From Verrucomicrobiaceae bacterium (GTDB lineage: Bacteria > Verrucomicrobiota > Verrucomicrobiae > Verrucomicrobiales > Akkermansiaceae), in contig CANBTO010000335.1 of NCBI GenBank assembly GCA_947372405.1, positions 1 through 6,030 on the forward strand: DNA of 6,030 bases. Reading direction: 5' to 3'. The translations under genes were made by a program, and so were the position numbers. Of the stretch, positions 1 to 6,030 are shown piece after piece (positions within the stretch are counted from its first letter, which is position 1; each line of letters begins with the position of its first letter). The notes under the pieces were generated by a model. That model made no database searches and had not been told where the DNA came from. It saw only the letters and a list, made by a program, of their open reading frames with translations.

Positions 1-1
1 C

Positions 2-2920
2 GGTCTGCTCGGCCGGAAAGGTGGCCAAACCATGGCAGATACTCCCGCTCCCGATTCGCCTGTCGAAGCGTCCTGGGTCATTTTCGCGGACGAGTCGGAA
101 CTCGGGAATGAAATCGCCGCGATGGTCGCCGCCGCTGGTTCGCGCTGCAGTGTCGTGCATCGTGGCGGGAAATTCGAGGCCAAGGGTGCCGATCATTTCA
201 CCCTCCGCGATGGTGAGCCGGAAGATTGGAAACAACTTTTCGCCGCGTTCGTGAACGAGGCCCCGCCGGAACGCTTCGTCTGGCTTTGGACGCTCGATGA
301 GAAGGCCGACGACGCCTTGATGGGCATCGACTCGCTGCTGCATCTGACACACGCCCTGGAAGAAACCGTGGCCGCCGCCAAACTGCGGATCGATCTCGTC
401 ACTCGTGGTGCCCAACCGGCGGGCATCGGCATGGGAGCCACCGCCGTTGCTCAAGCGCCTTCGATCGGAATCTTCCGGGTCATCCTCGGCGAGCATCCGA
501 ATTTCGCATGCCGTGGCATCGACCTGCCGAGCGAGGCGTCTTCCAACGATCCTCGCCTGCTGTGGAGTGAACTGCTGCACGCGGACACCGAGCGCGAGGT
601 CGCACTGCGCGGCGAGGCCCGCTACGTCCAACGCATCACCCGTGGGTTTGAAAATCACGAACGACGCCTCGATGCCTCGGTGCCGCTGCGCCTCGAATCG
701 CGCGAGCGCGGTCTGCTGGACAGCCTGCGATTCACTCCTTTCGAGCTGCCAGCCTGCGCTCCGGGCGAAGTGCTCATCCACGTGAAAGCGGCGGGCATGA
801 ACTTCCGCGACGTGCTCAAGGCTCTCGCGCTTTACCCCGCTGAAACGGCCGACGCGCGGATCTTCGGCGACGAAGTGGCGGGCGAGGTGATCGCTGTCGG
901 CGAGGGCGTCACTCATCTAGCCGTCGGCGACAAGGTGTTCGGCCTCGCGGTTTTCGGCCTCGCGACCCACTCACTGGCCCGCGCCGCGGATGTCAGGAAA
1001 ATGCCGGCCGATCTTTCCTACGAGGAAGCGGCGACGCTGCCGGTTGTCTTCATGACGGCATGGTATGCGCTGAACAACGTCGCCAGGATGAAGGCCGGCG
1101 AAAGCATTCTCGTTCACGCGGGTGCCGGAGGCGTTGGCATGGCGGCAATCCAAATCGCCCATCACCTGGGAGCCGAGGTCATCGCCTCCGCCGGAAGTCC
1201 AACCAAGCGAGCCTTGCTCAAAACCCTCGGCGTCAAACATGTCATCGACTCGCGCCGAGGCGATTTCGCTGAGTCCGTCATGGAACTCACCCACGGTCGC
1301 GGGGTGGACGTTGTCCTCAACGCCCTCGCCGCCGAAGCGATCCCGATGGGCCTTTCCTGTCTCGCCGAATCCGGTCGTTTTCTGGAAATCGGCAAACGCG
1401 ACATCTACATGAACTCGCGCATCCCGCTGTGGGGACTGCGCCGGAATTCCTCGTTCCACGTCATCGCGATGGACGCAATTTTCGCGGGAGACGAAGACCA
1501 AACCCGTGAGCTGATGGCGGAAATCGCCGGGCTTGTTGACAAAGGCGCGCTCACTCCGCTGCCATTTCGTTCGTTCCCGGCAAGCCGGATCGACGCTGCA
1601 TTCCGTCTGATGGCGGGTGGCAAGCACACCGGAAAAGTGGTCATCGGTTTCGCCGAATCCTTCATCCTGCGCAAAGGCGAACCGCCGATGCCCGCCTTTT
1701 CTATCAAACCCGATGGGGCCTATCTCATCACCGGTGGTCTCGGCGGATTCGGTCGGGTTCTCGCCGAGTGGCTCGTCGAATGCGGCGCACGCCACCTCGT
1801 CCTCAGCAACCGCAGTGGAGCATCCACGCCGGAAGCCGTTGAATTCGTGGCGAAACTCGAAGCCCAAGGCATCGAAATCACCGTCGCCAAGGCGGACATT
1901 GGCTCTCCGGACGACGTGAAACGCCTCGTTTCCGAAATCCCCGCGCTCAAGGGGGTTTTCCATCTCGCGATGGTCATCGACGACGCACCGCTCTCCGCTC
2001 TAACCGCTGATCGCTTGCGCGTGGTGATGGCTCCCAAGGCCTACGGCGCCTGGCTGCTGCATGAAAACACAAAGGGCATGGAGCTCGACTGCTTCGTGAT
2101 GTTCTCATCGGTTTCGAGTATCTTCGGCAACCCGGCGCAGGGCAACTACGCCGCGGCGAATGCCTTCCTCGATTCGCTCGCCCACCATCGCCGGGCCTTG
2201 GGACTTCCCGCGCTGGCGATCAACTGGGGCGTGCTCGGTGGCGAAGGTTACGTCGCTCGGAACGAACGTGTCGCCGAGTTCCTTGCCCGCCAGGGTACCG
2301 GCGCTCTAACACCCGCCGAAGTCACCTCGTTGATGGAATCCTTCCTCACCGGACACTCCACCCAGATGTCGGCGATCCGTGTGGACTGGGCGAAATGGAG
2401 GCAGTCGTTCCGCGGTATGCAGGACAATCCGCTGGTCGAGCGCATTTTCGCGGCAGGCGTCGAAACGCAGGAAGCCGGTGGTGGTGGCAACGACTGGCGC
2501 GCCAGAATCCAGGCCGCTTCGGCGGAAGATCGCAACGCAGTCATCGGCGAAGCGGTCCGTGACGTGGTCGGCTCGGTGCTGAGGGTCAAACCGGACAGTC
2601 TGCGCGAGGACCAGCCGCTCACCGACCTCGGCCTCGATTCGCTCATGGGCGTGGAAATCGAGACGATGCTGGAAAGCTCCATCGGTATCGCGCTGCCACC
2701 CACCAGCCTGATGCGGGCACGGACGATCGGCCAGATCGCCAACCTGATCGCCGAACAACTGGGAAGCGATGCCGATGCTCCGAAGAAAACCTTGGTCGCC
2801 GAAACCGACACCAGCAGCGAAGAAATCGACCTCGAATCGATTTCCGACGAGGATCTCGATCTTTTGATAAGCGGTGCGTCTGAGTCCGGTGAAGTGGTCG
2901 GGAAAAACCTTGTTCGCTGA
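2..2920 (+). CDS. Type I reducing polyketide synthase, C-terminal part (pseudo-KR, ER, KR, ACP); 5' end outside window
   Basis: This is the reductive half of a modular or iterative type I PKS. It reduces beta-keto and enoyl intermediates held on its own ACP in the cytoplasm. Residues are counted from the in-frame ATG at 32. A structural, non-catalytic KR half covers about 12-165 (WVIFAD, then LWTLD). The enoyl reductase covers about 217-540, with NADPH loop HAGAGGVG at 362-369. The ketoreductase covers about 560-735, with TGGLGGFG at 567-574, catalytic K669, S693, Y706 and N710, and an IDD triad (649-651) typical of B-type KRs. The ACP covers about 838-912, with phosphopantetheine serine S870 in LGLDSL. 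A Gly-rich linker (816-819) precedes the ACP, and an acidic tail (about 926-962) ends the protein. No thioesterase follows. The frame is open from base 2 and the KS, AT and DH domains are missing, so the gene probably begins upstream. ATG 32 is a less likely true start. The stop overlaps the next gene by one base. Confidence 0.93.
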   Translation, partial: GLLGRKGGQTMADTPAPDSPVEASWVIFADESELGNEIAAMVAAAGSRCSVVHRGGKFEAKGADHFTLRDGEPEDWKQLFAAFVNEAPPERFVWLWTLDEKADDALMGIDSLLHLTHALEETVAAAKLRIDLVTRGAQPAGIGMGATAVAQAPSIGIFRVILGEHPNFACRGIDLPSEASSNDPRLLWSELLHADTEREVALRGEARYVQRITRGFENHERRLDASVPLRLESRERGLLDSLRFTPFELPACAPGEVLIHVKAAGMNFRDVLKALALYPAETADARIFGDEVAGEVIAVGEGVTHLAVGDKVFGLAVFGLATHSLARAADVRKMPADLSYEEAATLPVVFMTAWYALNNVARMKAGESILVHAGAGGVGMAAIQIAHHLGAEVIASAGSPTKRALLKTLGVKHVIDSRRGDFAESVMELTHGRGVDVVLNALAAEAIPMGLSCLAESGRFLEIGKRDIYMNSRIPLWGLRRNSSFHVIAMDAIFAGDEDQTRELMAEIAGLVDKGALTPLPFRSFPASRIDAAFRLMAGGKHTGKVVIGFAESFILRKGEPPMPAFSIKPDGAYLITGGLGGFGRVLAEWLVECGARHLVLSNRSGASTPEAVEFVAKLEAQGIEITVAKADIGSPDDVKRLVSEIPALKGVFHLAMVIDDAPLSALTADRLRVVMAPKAYGAWLLHENTKGMELDCFVMFSSVSSIFGNPAQGNYAAANAFLDSLAHHRRALGLPALAINWGVLGGEGYVARNERVAEFLARQGTGALTPAEVTSLMESFLTGHSTQMSAIRVDWAKWRQSFRGMQDNPLVERIFAAGVETQEAGGGGNDWRARIQAASAEDRNAVIGEAVRDVVGSVLRVKPDSLREDQPLTDLGLDSLMGVEIETMLESSIGIALPPTSLMRARTIGQIANLIAEQLGSDADAPKKTLVAETDTSSEEIDLESISDEDLDLLISGASESGEVVGKNLVR
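18..34 (+). promoter_or_regulatory. Shine-Dalgarno-like AAGGTGG before the in-frame ATG at 32 of the PKS gene
   Basis: AAGGTGG at 18-24 lies 7 bases before ATG 32, which is good ribosome-binding geometry. It would support a start for a separate ER-KR-ACP protein beginning at the pseudo-KR. Against this, the PKS frame stays open to base 2. The other two forward frames do not stop until 109-111 and 252-254, so no upstream gene ends near base 32 as the tightly overlapping style here would predict. It is probably fortuitous or an internal start. Confidence 0.25.
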
Positions 2921-2922
2921 TG
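2918..2922 (+). promoter_or_regulatory. TGATG stop-start overlap coupling the PKS and condensation genes
   Basis: The PKS stop TGA (2918-2920) shares its last base with the ATG (2920-2922) of the condensation protein. The nearest GGA-type ribosome-binding sequence (2901-2903) is 16 bases from the ATG, too far to work well. Reinitiation by ribosomes finishing the PKS is therefore the likely way the second gene is translated. This would link the amounts of the two proteins. Confidence 0.7.
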
Positions 2923-4287
2923 CCCCAGGACCCAAGAACACAGTTCAAACGTTGGCTTGAAAGCGGTGAGGCCCGTCTCCAGCCGATCACTCTGCCACAG
3001 CGGGAATTATGGGAAAACTCGCCCGTCGCGGTCGCCGATCCCGCCAACCACATCTGCGGTCTCATCGAGATCAAGGGGCCGGTCACCCGCGAACAATGCG
3101 AAGCCGCACTCCAGCGGGTCATCGACCGGCACGAGGCGCTGCGGACTTCGTTTCTACCAGGGAAAGACCGACCGCTGCAGATGATTCGTTCGTCCGTCCC
3201 GGCGGTGTTGGGCTATCGCGAGCTGACTGCTGGTGATGACCTTGAAGCGGTGATGCAGGAAACCTATCGCCAGCCGTTCGACATCCTTCAAGGACCGGTT
3301 CACCGCGTGGAAATGATCCGGCGCGGCGCCAACGATCATGTCCTGGCGTTTTCCTTCCACCACGCCATCGCCGACGGTTGGTCTCTCGGCATCTTCGTGC
3401 AGGACCTTTGCACCGCCTATGTCATGGGTCTATCCGGCCTGAAAAAGACAGCCGCCGTCGGGATGATGGGCTTGAAAAACTCGCTGCCGCCGTTGGCGCA
3501 GACTTACCGCGAGTGGGCCGCTGCGGAACGCGCGTTCTGGCAGCCCGCCGAGATCGAACGGCGCACGACATTTTGGAAATCCCACCTCGCCGGATCGAGC
3601 CCGATCTGGAATGGGGAGGCTGCATCGGAACCCTTGGAGCGCTGGGTCTCCACGATCCCGGCGGAGCTCGCCCGCAGCGGGAAAGCTTTGGCTGTCAGCC
3701 ACGGCACCACGCTATTCAGCACTCTGCTGGCTGTGTTTCAACTCACACTTTCAAAGTGGACGGGCAAGCTTGACATCCTCGTCGGCACACCGGTCGCAAA
3801 CCGCAAGAGGGAATCCGTCCGTGAAACGATGGGTTACTTCGCCGGAGTCGTGCCGTTGCGAGGGCAGGTCGATCCCTCGCGGAGTTTCTCGGAACACCTC
3901 AAGGACGTATCGGAAACCACACTGGATTGCTTCGCCAACGCGATGCCCTTCGCTGAACTCGCCGCAGCCATCGGCGTGGAACGCCTCGCGGGAAGGCATA
4001 CGATTTTCGACGTGCGCTTCGCCCTTCAGAACCATCCAGTGCCGGACGTCGTGCTGCCTCGGATTTCCAGCAAGCTGCGGATGCGCTCGACTGGCACCGC
4101 CCGCTTCGACCTTGGTTGTGAGATTACCGCGGATGGCGAGAGTTTTGAGATCGTCTGGCTCTTTCGTCGCGGTCTCTTCTCGTTTGCGGAGATCCGGGAC
4201 CTTGACCTCCTCTATCAGACAATCCTTGCCGACGCGTGCCGGTTTTCCGGCGAGCCTACCTCAAACCTCCTGACCGCTTCACGATGA
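2920..4287 (+). CDS. Stand-alone NRPS-type condensation domain protein (probable polyketide chain-releasing amide or ester synthase)
   Basis: The 455-residue protein is about the size of a single NRPS condensation domain and contains nothing else: no adenylation, carrier or thioesterase domain. Recognisable core motifs are LPQRELW (25-31, C1), RHEALRTSF (70-78, C2), HHAIADG (147-153, C3, with the second histidine H148 as expected catalytic base), YREWA (196-200, C4-like), VGTPVANR (288-295), GYFAGVVPLR (305-314, C5) and FDVRFALQN (363-371, C7-like). DGWS after the active site resembles LCL-type rather than DCL-type domains. Known free-standing members such as VibH, SgcC5 and the related PapA5 join a carrier-bound acyl group to a free amine or alcohol. 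Lying directly after a PKS that ends in an ACP without a thioesterase, this enzyme most likely releases the polyketide by amide or ester formation (inference). C5 differs from the usual form, with A-G where many domains have V-N. A short helix-like stretch (6-20) precedes C1 and might contact the PKS. Confidence 0.9.
   Translation: MPQDPRTQFKRWLESGEARLQPITLPQRELWENSPVAVADPANHICGLIEIKGPVTREQCEAALQRVIDRHEALRTSFLPGKDRPLQMIRSSVPAVLGYRELTAGDDLEAVMQETYRQPFDILQGPVHRVEMIRRGANDHVLAFSFHHAIADGWSLGIFVQDLCTAYVMGLSGLKKTAAVGMMGLKNSLPPLAQTYREWAAAERAFWQPAEIERRTTFWKSHLAGSSPIWNGEAASEPLERWVSTIPAELARSGKALAVSHGTTLFSTLLAVFQLTLSKWTGKLDILVGTPVANRKRESVRETMGYFAGVVPLRGQVDPSRSFSEHLKDVSETTLDCFANAMPFAELAAAIGVERLAGRHTIFDVRFALQNHPVPDVVLPRISSKLRMRSTGTARFDLGCEITADGESFEIVWLFRRGLFSFAEIRDLDLLYQTILADACRFSGEPTSNLLTASR
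4284..4287 (+). promoter_or_regulatory. ATGA start-stop overlap coupling the condensation and desaturase genes
   Basis: ATG (4284-4286) overlaps the TGA stop (4285-4287) of the condensation gene. No clear purine-rich ribosome-binding site precedes it, which favours coupled reinitiation. This overlap is the reason for choosing ATG 4284 over the GTG at 4236, which would add 16 residues encoded inside the upstream gene. Confidence 0.7.
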
Positions 4288-5234
4288 AAACACGGCCGCC
4301 AGACTCCGGCGACGAGCCACATTGGGTGAGTCGCGAGGCTTTCCAGATCGTGATCATCATGACCGTGCTCGCGGAAATCGCGATGTTCCTGATCCTGCGA
4401 AAGGGACTTTCACTGTGGTGGGCCGTGCCGGTCATGCTGGTCATCAGCCACCTCATGCACGGGGCGGCGGTGGGATTTCATGAGGCATCCCACGGTCTGC
4501 TCCGGCGGAACCGCACCTTCAACGAGTTCGACGGCGTGCTCATCGGACTGTTGAGCTTCATGAGTTTCAGCCTCTATCGGGCATCGCACCAGTCGCATCA
4601 TGCGCACTTCACCACGGAGAAGGACGAGGAACTGTGGCCTTTCGTTTTCACATCCTCACCGCGCTGGTTCCGTGTTTTCATCGCCCTCGTGGAACTCACC
4701 TTCGGCCTGTTTTTCGTGCCATTCCTGTTCCTGCGCACCTTCCTCCGCAAGGGCTCGCCCATCCGGAGCAGGAAAGTACGCAAACGCATCTGGCAGGAAC
4801 TTTCGCTGATGGTGGTCGTGTGGCTCGGCATCATTTCAACCGTTTGGCATTTTGACATCTGGACTTACTTCCTGTGGATGCTTTTCATCCCGTCATTCGT
4901 CGCGGCGGACCTCCAAAGCTGGCGGAAATACATCGAACATGTCGGCCTGACCGGCAGCACGGCTAATAGCGGCACCCGCAATATCATCGCGGACAACTGG
5001 ACCGGAAAACTGGTGGCCTTCACCCTGCTGCACGAGCCGTTTCATGGTCTTCATCACCTCCACGTCGGCCTGCCGCATGCGGAGCTCCCGAGACTGGCTC
5101 CGGACCTCGAACCGAAGCATCCCGATGAGATCCATCCATTTCCCAGCTACCGCCACGCCCTGATCCACCTGTTCCGCTCGCTGGCCGATCCACGCGTGGG
5201 AGTCCAGTGGAACCGGACCGACCCGCAATCATGA
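4284..5234 (+). CDS. Membrane di-iron fatty acid desaturase/hydroxylase family protein
   Basis: The 316-residue integral membrane protein carries the three histidine boxes of the membrane fatty acid desaturase/hydroxylase superfamily: HEASH (66-70), HQSHH (102-106, with a further His at 108) and HEPFHGLHH (250-258, with a further His at 260). The conserved-looking RKYIEH (214-219) lies before box three. In this family the histidines bind two irons that activate oxygen to desaturate or hydroxylate an acyl chain. Hydrophobic segments lie at about 20-39, 42-65, 83-98, 130-152 and 172-210, consistent with four or more membrane passes and the boxes on the cytoplasmic face. There is no signal peptide and no fused cytochrome b5 or ferredoxin domain, so electrons must come from another protein. 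Placed between the release enzyme and the exporter, it probably modifies the polyketide or lipid chain (inference). Sequence alone cannot separate desaturase from hydroxylase or acetylenase activity. The start is set by the ATGA overlap with the previous gene. Confidence 0.88.
   Translation: MKTRPPDSGDEPHWVSREAFQIVIIMTVLAEIAMFLILRKGLSLWWAVPVMLVISHLMHGAAVGFHEASHGLLRRNRTFNEFDGVLIGLLSFMSFSLYRASHQSHHAHFTTEKDEELWPFVFTSSPRWFRVFIALVELTFGLFFVPFLFLRTFLRKGSPIRSRKVRKRIWQELSLMVVVWLGIISTVWHFDIWTYFLWMLFIPSFVAADLQSWRKYIEHVGLTGSTANSGTRNIIADNWTGKLVAFTLLHEPFHGLHHLHVGLPHAELPRLAPDLEPKHPDEIHPFPSYRHALIHLFRSLADPRVGVQWNRTDPQS
5231..5234 (+). promoter_or_regulatory. ATGA start-stop overlap coupling the desaturase and ABC ATPase genes
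   Basis: ATG (5231-5233) overlaps the desaturase stop TGA (5232-5234). The only GGA-type sequence nearby (5215-5217) is 13 bases away, a poor spacing, so coupled translation is likely. The GTG at 5207 is a possible alternative start adding 8 residues (MEPDRPAI). It is less likely, because it would give a long overlap unlike the other junctions here. Confidence 0.65.
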
Positions 5235-5941
5235 ATTCCTCCCATGCATCCGGTTCACGCGTCTATGAGTTGACTGGTCTGAAAAAGGATTACGACGAAG
5301 GTAGTGTCCAAGCACTCCGCGGCGTGGACCTGCGTATTCTTCAGGGAGAGTTTGTCGCCATCACCGGCCCAAGCGGTTGTGGTAAAACCACGCTGCTCCA
5401 GATGTTGGGCGCACTTGACGAACCCGCCGGCGGCTCACTCACCTATCGCGGCAAACCACTCCCCCGCGACGCGGAAGCCGCGAGCTACCGCGCCCGGGAA
5501 ATCGGCATCATCTTCCAGGCATTCCATCTTCTGCCGACGTTCACCGCCCTGGAAAACGTGCAGATGCCGATGTTCGAGACCGAACGCACTGCGGCTGACC
5601 GGAAGCAGCGTGCGATGGAGTTGCTGGAAGCCGTGGGCCTTGGCCAGCGCATCCATCATTTTCCAGCGAAACTTTCCGGCGGCGAACGCCAGCGAGTGGC
5701 TATTGCCCGCAGCCTGGGAAACAATCCGTCTGTCCTGTTGGCCGATGAACCGACCGGCAATCTCGACAGCGAAAACGCGCACCTGATTCTCGATCTTATC
5801 ATCCGCCTTCACCACCAGCACCGCATGACGCTGGTGCTCATCACCCACGATCCGTCCATCGCGGCCTGCGCCTCACGTGTCATCCACATGATGGACGGCC
5901 GGATTGTTTCGGATAGCAACCCTCCAGCCTTGGAATCCTGA
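5231..5941 (+). CDS. ABC transporter ATP-binding protein, MacB/LolD type
   Basis: The 236-residue protein is a single nucleotide-binding domain with every key motif intact. These are Walker A GPSGCGKTT (46-54), Q-loop Q96 in IIFQAFHLLP, signature LSGGERQRVAIAR (148-160), Walker B VLLADEPT (168-175), D-loop GNLDS (176-180) and switch histidine H206 in LITHD. The LLPTFTALENV stretch after the Q-loop and the DEPTGNLDS run are typical of the MacB/LolD/FtsE group, which pairs with FtsX-like permeases. These systems work as mechanotransmission machines in lipoprotein release, lipid handling, or export of antibiotics and natural products. It should power the permease encoded immediately downstream, at the cytoplasmic face of the inner membrane. 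Placed after lipid-type biosynthetic genes, it may export the product or give self-protection (inference). It is too short to be MacB itself, which fuses ATPase and permease in one chain. Confidence 0.93.
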   Translation: MNSSHASGSRVYELTGLKKDYDEGSVQALRGVDLRILQGEFVAITGPSGCGKTTLLQMLGALDEPAGGSLTYRGKPLPRDAEAASYRAREIGIIFQAFHLLPTFTALENVQMPMFETERTAADRKQRAMELLEAVGLGQRIHHFPAKLSGGERQRVAIARSLGNNPSVLLADEPTGNLDSENAHLILDLIIRLHHQHRMTLVLITHDPSIAACASRVIHMMDGRIVSDSNPPALES

Positions 5942-5942
5942 C

Positions 5943-6030
5943 ATGACGTTTTTCACCATCGTCGTCCGTGGTCTCCTCCGGCGTCCGGTCCGCACCGGGC
6001 TCACCCTCGTCGGCATATCCATCGGCATCG
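5943..6030 (+). CDS. ABC transporter permease, FtsX/MacB type, N-terminal fragment cut by window end
   Basis: Only the first 29 codons are present, starting at ATG 5943, one base after the TGA of the ATPase gene. GGA at 5932-5934, 8 bases before the ATG, could be its ribosome-binding site. The start reads MTFFTIVVRGLLRRPVRTGL and continues into a hydrophobic stretch, TLVGISIGI. A short amphipathic lead, an LLRRPVRT basic patch and then the first membrane helix are the usual opening of FtsX/MacB-like permeases (compare the common pattern L-R-x-x-x-R-T-x-L-T-x-x-G-I-x-I-G). Together with the ATPase immediately before it, this identifies a two-gene MacB/LolCDE-like transporter. The periplasmic domain and later membrane helices lie outside the window. 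Confidence 0.8.
   Translation, partial: MTFFTIVVRGLLRRPVRTGLTLVGISIGI

Noticed and set aside
971..1963. 330-codon open frame on the minus strand inside the PKS
   Set aside because: It runs antisense to the ER and KR domains with their intact motifs. Its translation shows no recognisable fold, and long antisense frames are common in GC-rich coding DNA.
2477..2488. Gly run (GGGG) between the KR and ACP as a possible frameshift or repeat scar
   Set aside because: The reading frame and domain order continue normally on both sides, and Gly-rich flexible linkers before an ACP are ordinary.
2248..3122. Minus-strand open frames (187, 211 and 159 codons) across the ACP and PKS/condensation junction
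   Set aside because: They overlap one another and the well-supported plus-strand genes, with low-complexity Arg/Ser-rich or motif-free translations. They are shadow frames.
3611..4273. 220-codon plus-strand frame inside the condensation gene
   Set aside because: Its Ser/Arg/Pro-rich translation is typical of an out-of-frame reading, while the overlapping frame carries the condensation motifs through this whole stretch.
4236..4283. GTG at 4236 as start of the desaturase, adding 16 residues
   Set aside because: ATG 4284 gives the same ATGA overlap used at the next junction. The extra residues (MPVFRRAYLKPPDRFT) lie inside the upstream gene and add nothing recognisable.
5207..5230. GTG at 5207 as start of the ABC ATPase
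   Set aside because: ATG 5231 overlaps the preceding stop in the ATGA pattern and leaves a normal-length N-terminus before the first strand. The extra 8 residues are not needed for the fold.
1..6030. Search for promoters, terminators, tRNA or other RNA genes, CRISPR arrays, repeats, insertion sequences and attachment sites
   Set aside because: Coding sequence covers essentially the whole window, with only one intergenic base between genes. No hairpin-plus-T run, direct repeat array or terminal inverted repeat stood out by eye. A computed repeat and structure scan could still find weaker signals.

Overview
The window is one unbroken stretch of plus-strand genes in GC-rich DNA, with most codons ending in G or C. 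It looks like the 3' half of a biosynthetic gene cluster from a Gram-negative bacterium. The codon style and the MacB/LolD-type exporter would fit Verrucomicrobiota, Planctomycetota or a proteobacterium; nothing in the window fixes the phylum.

Layout, left to right: (1) The C-terminal half of a type I reducing polyketide synthase (PKS) fills bases 2-2920. It holds a structural (pseudo) ketoreductase half, enoyl reductase, ketoreductase, acyl carrier protein and an acidic tail. There is no thioesterase. The reading frame is open to the left edge, so the ketosynthase, acyltransferase and dehydratase probably lie upstream. (2) A stand-alone NRPS-type condensation domain (2920-4287) has the HHxxxDG active site but no adenylation or carrier domain. 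(3) A membrane di-iron fatty acid desaturase/hydroxylase (4284-5234) has three histidine boxes. (4) A MacB/LolD-type ABC transporter ATPase spans 5231-5941. (5) The first 29 codons of an FtsX/MacB-type ABC permease start at 5943 and run off the right edge.

The genes are packed end to end. The junctions are TGATG at 2918-2922, ATGA at 4284-4287, ATGA at 5231-5234 and a single spacer base at 5942. No promoter, terminator, RNA gene, repeat or mobile element was seen, and no intergenic stretch is long enough to hold one. The layout implies one polycistronic message with translational coupling.

Working model (inference): the PKS builds a reduced, fatty-acid-like chain on its ACP. The free-standing condensation enzyme takes the place of a thioesterase and moves that chain onto an amine or alcohol acceptor. 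The membrane desaturase unsaturates or hydroxylates the lipid chain, and the ABC system exports the lipid-like product or moves it across the inner membrane. The product cannot be named from this window, and I do not recognise the cluster as a characterised one.
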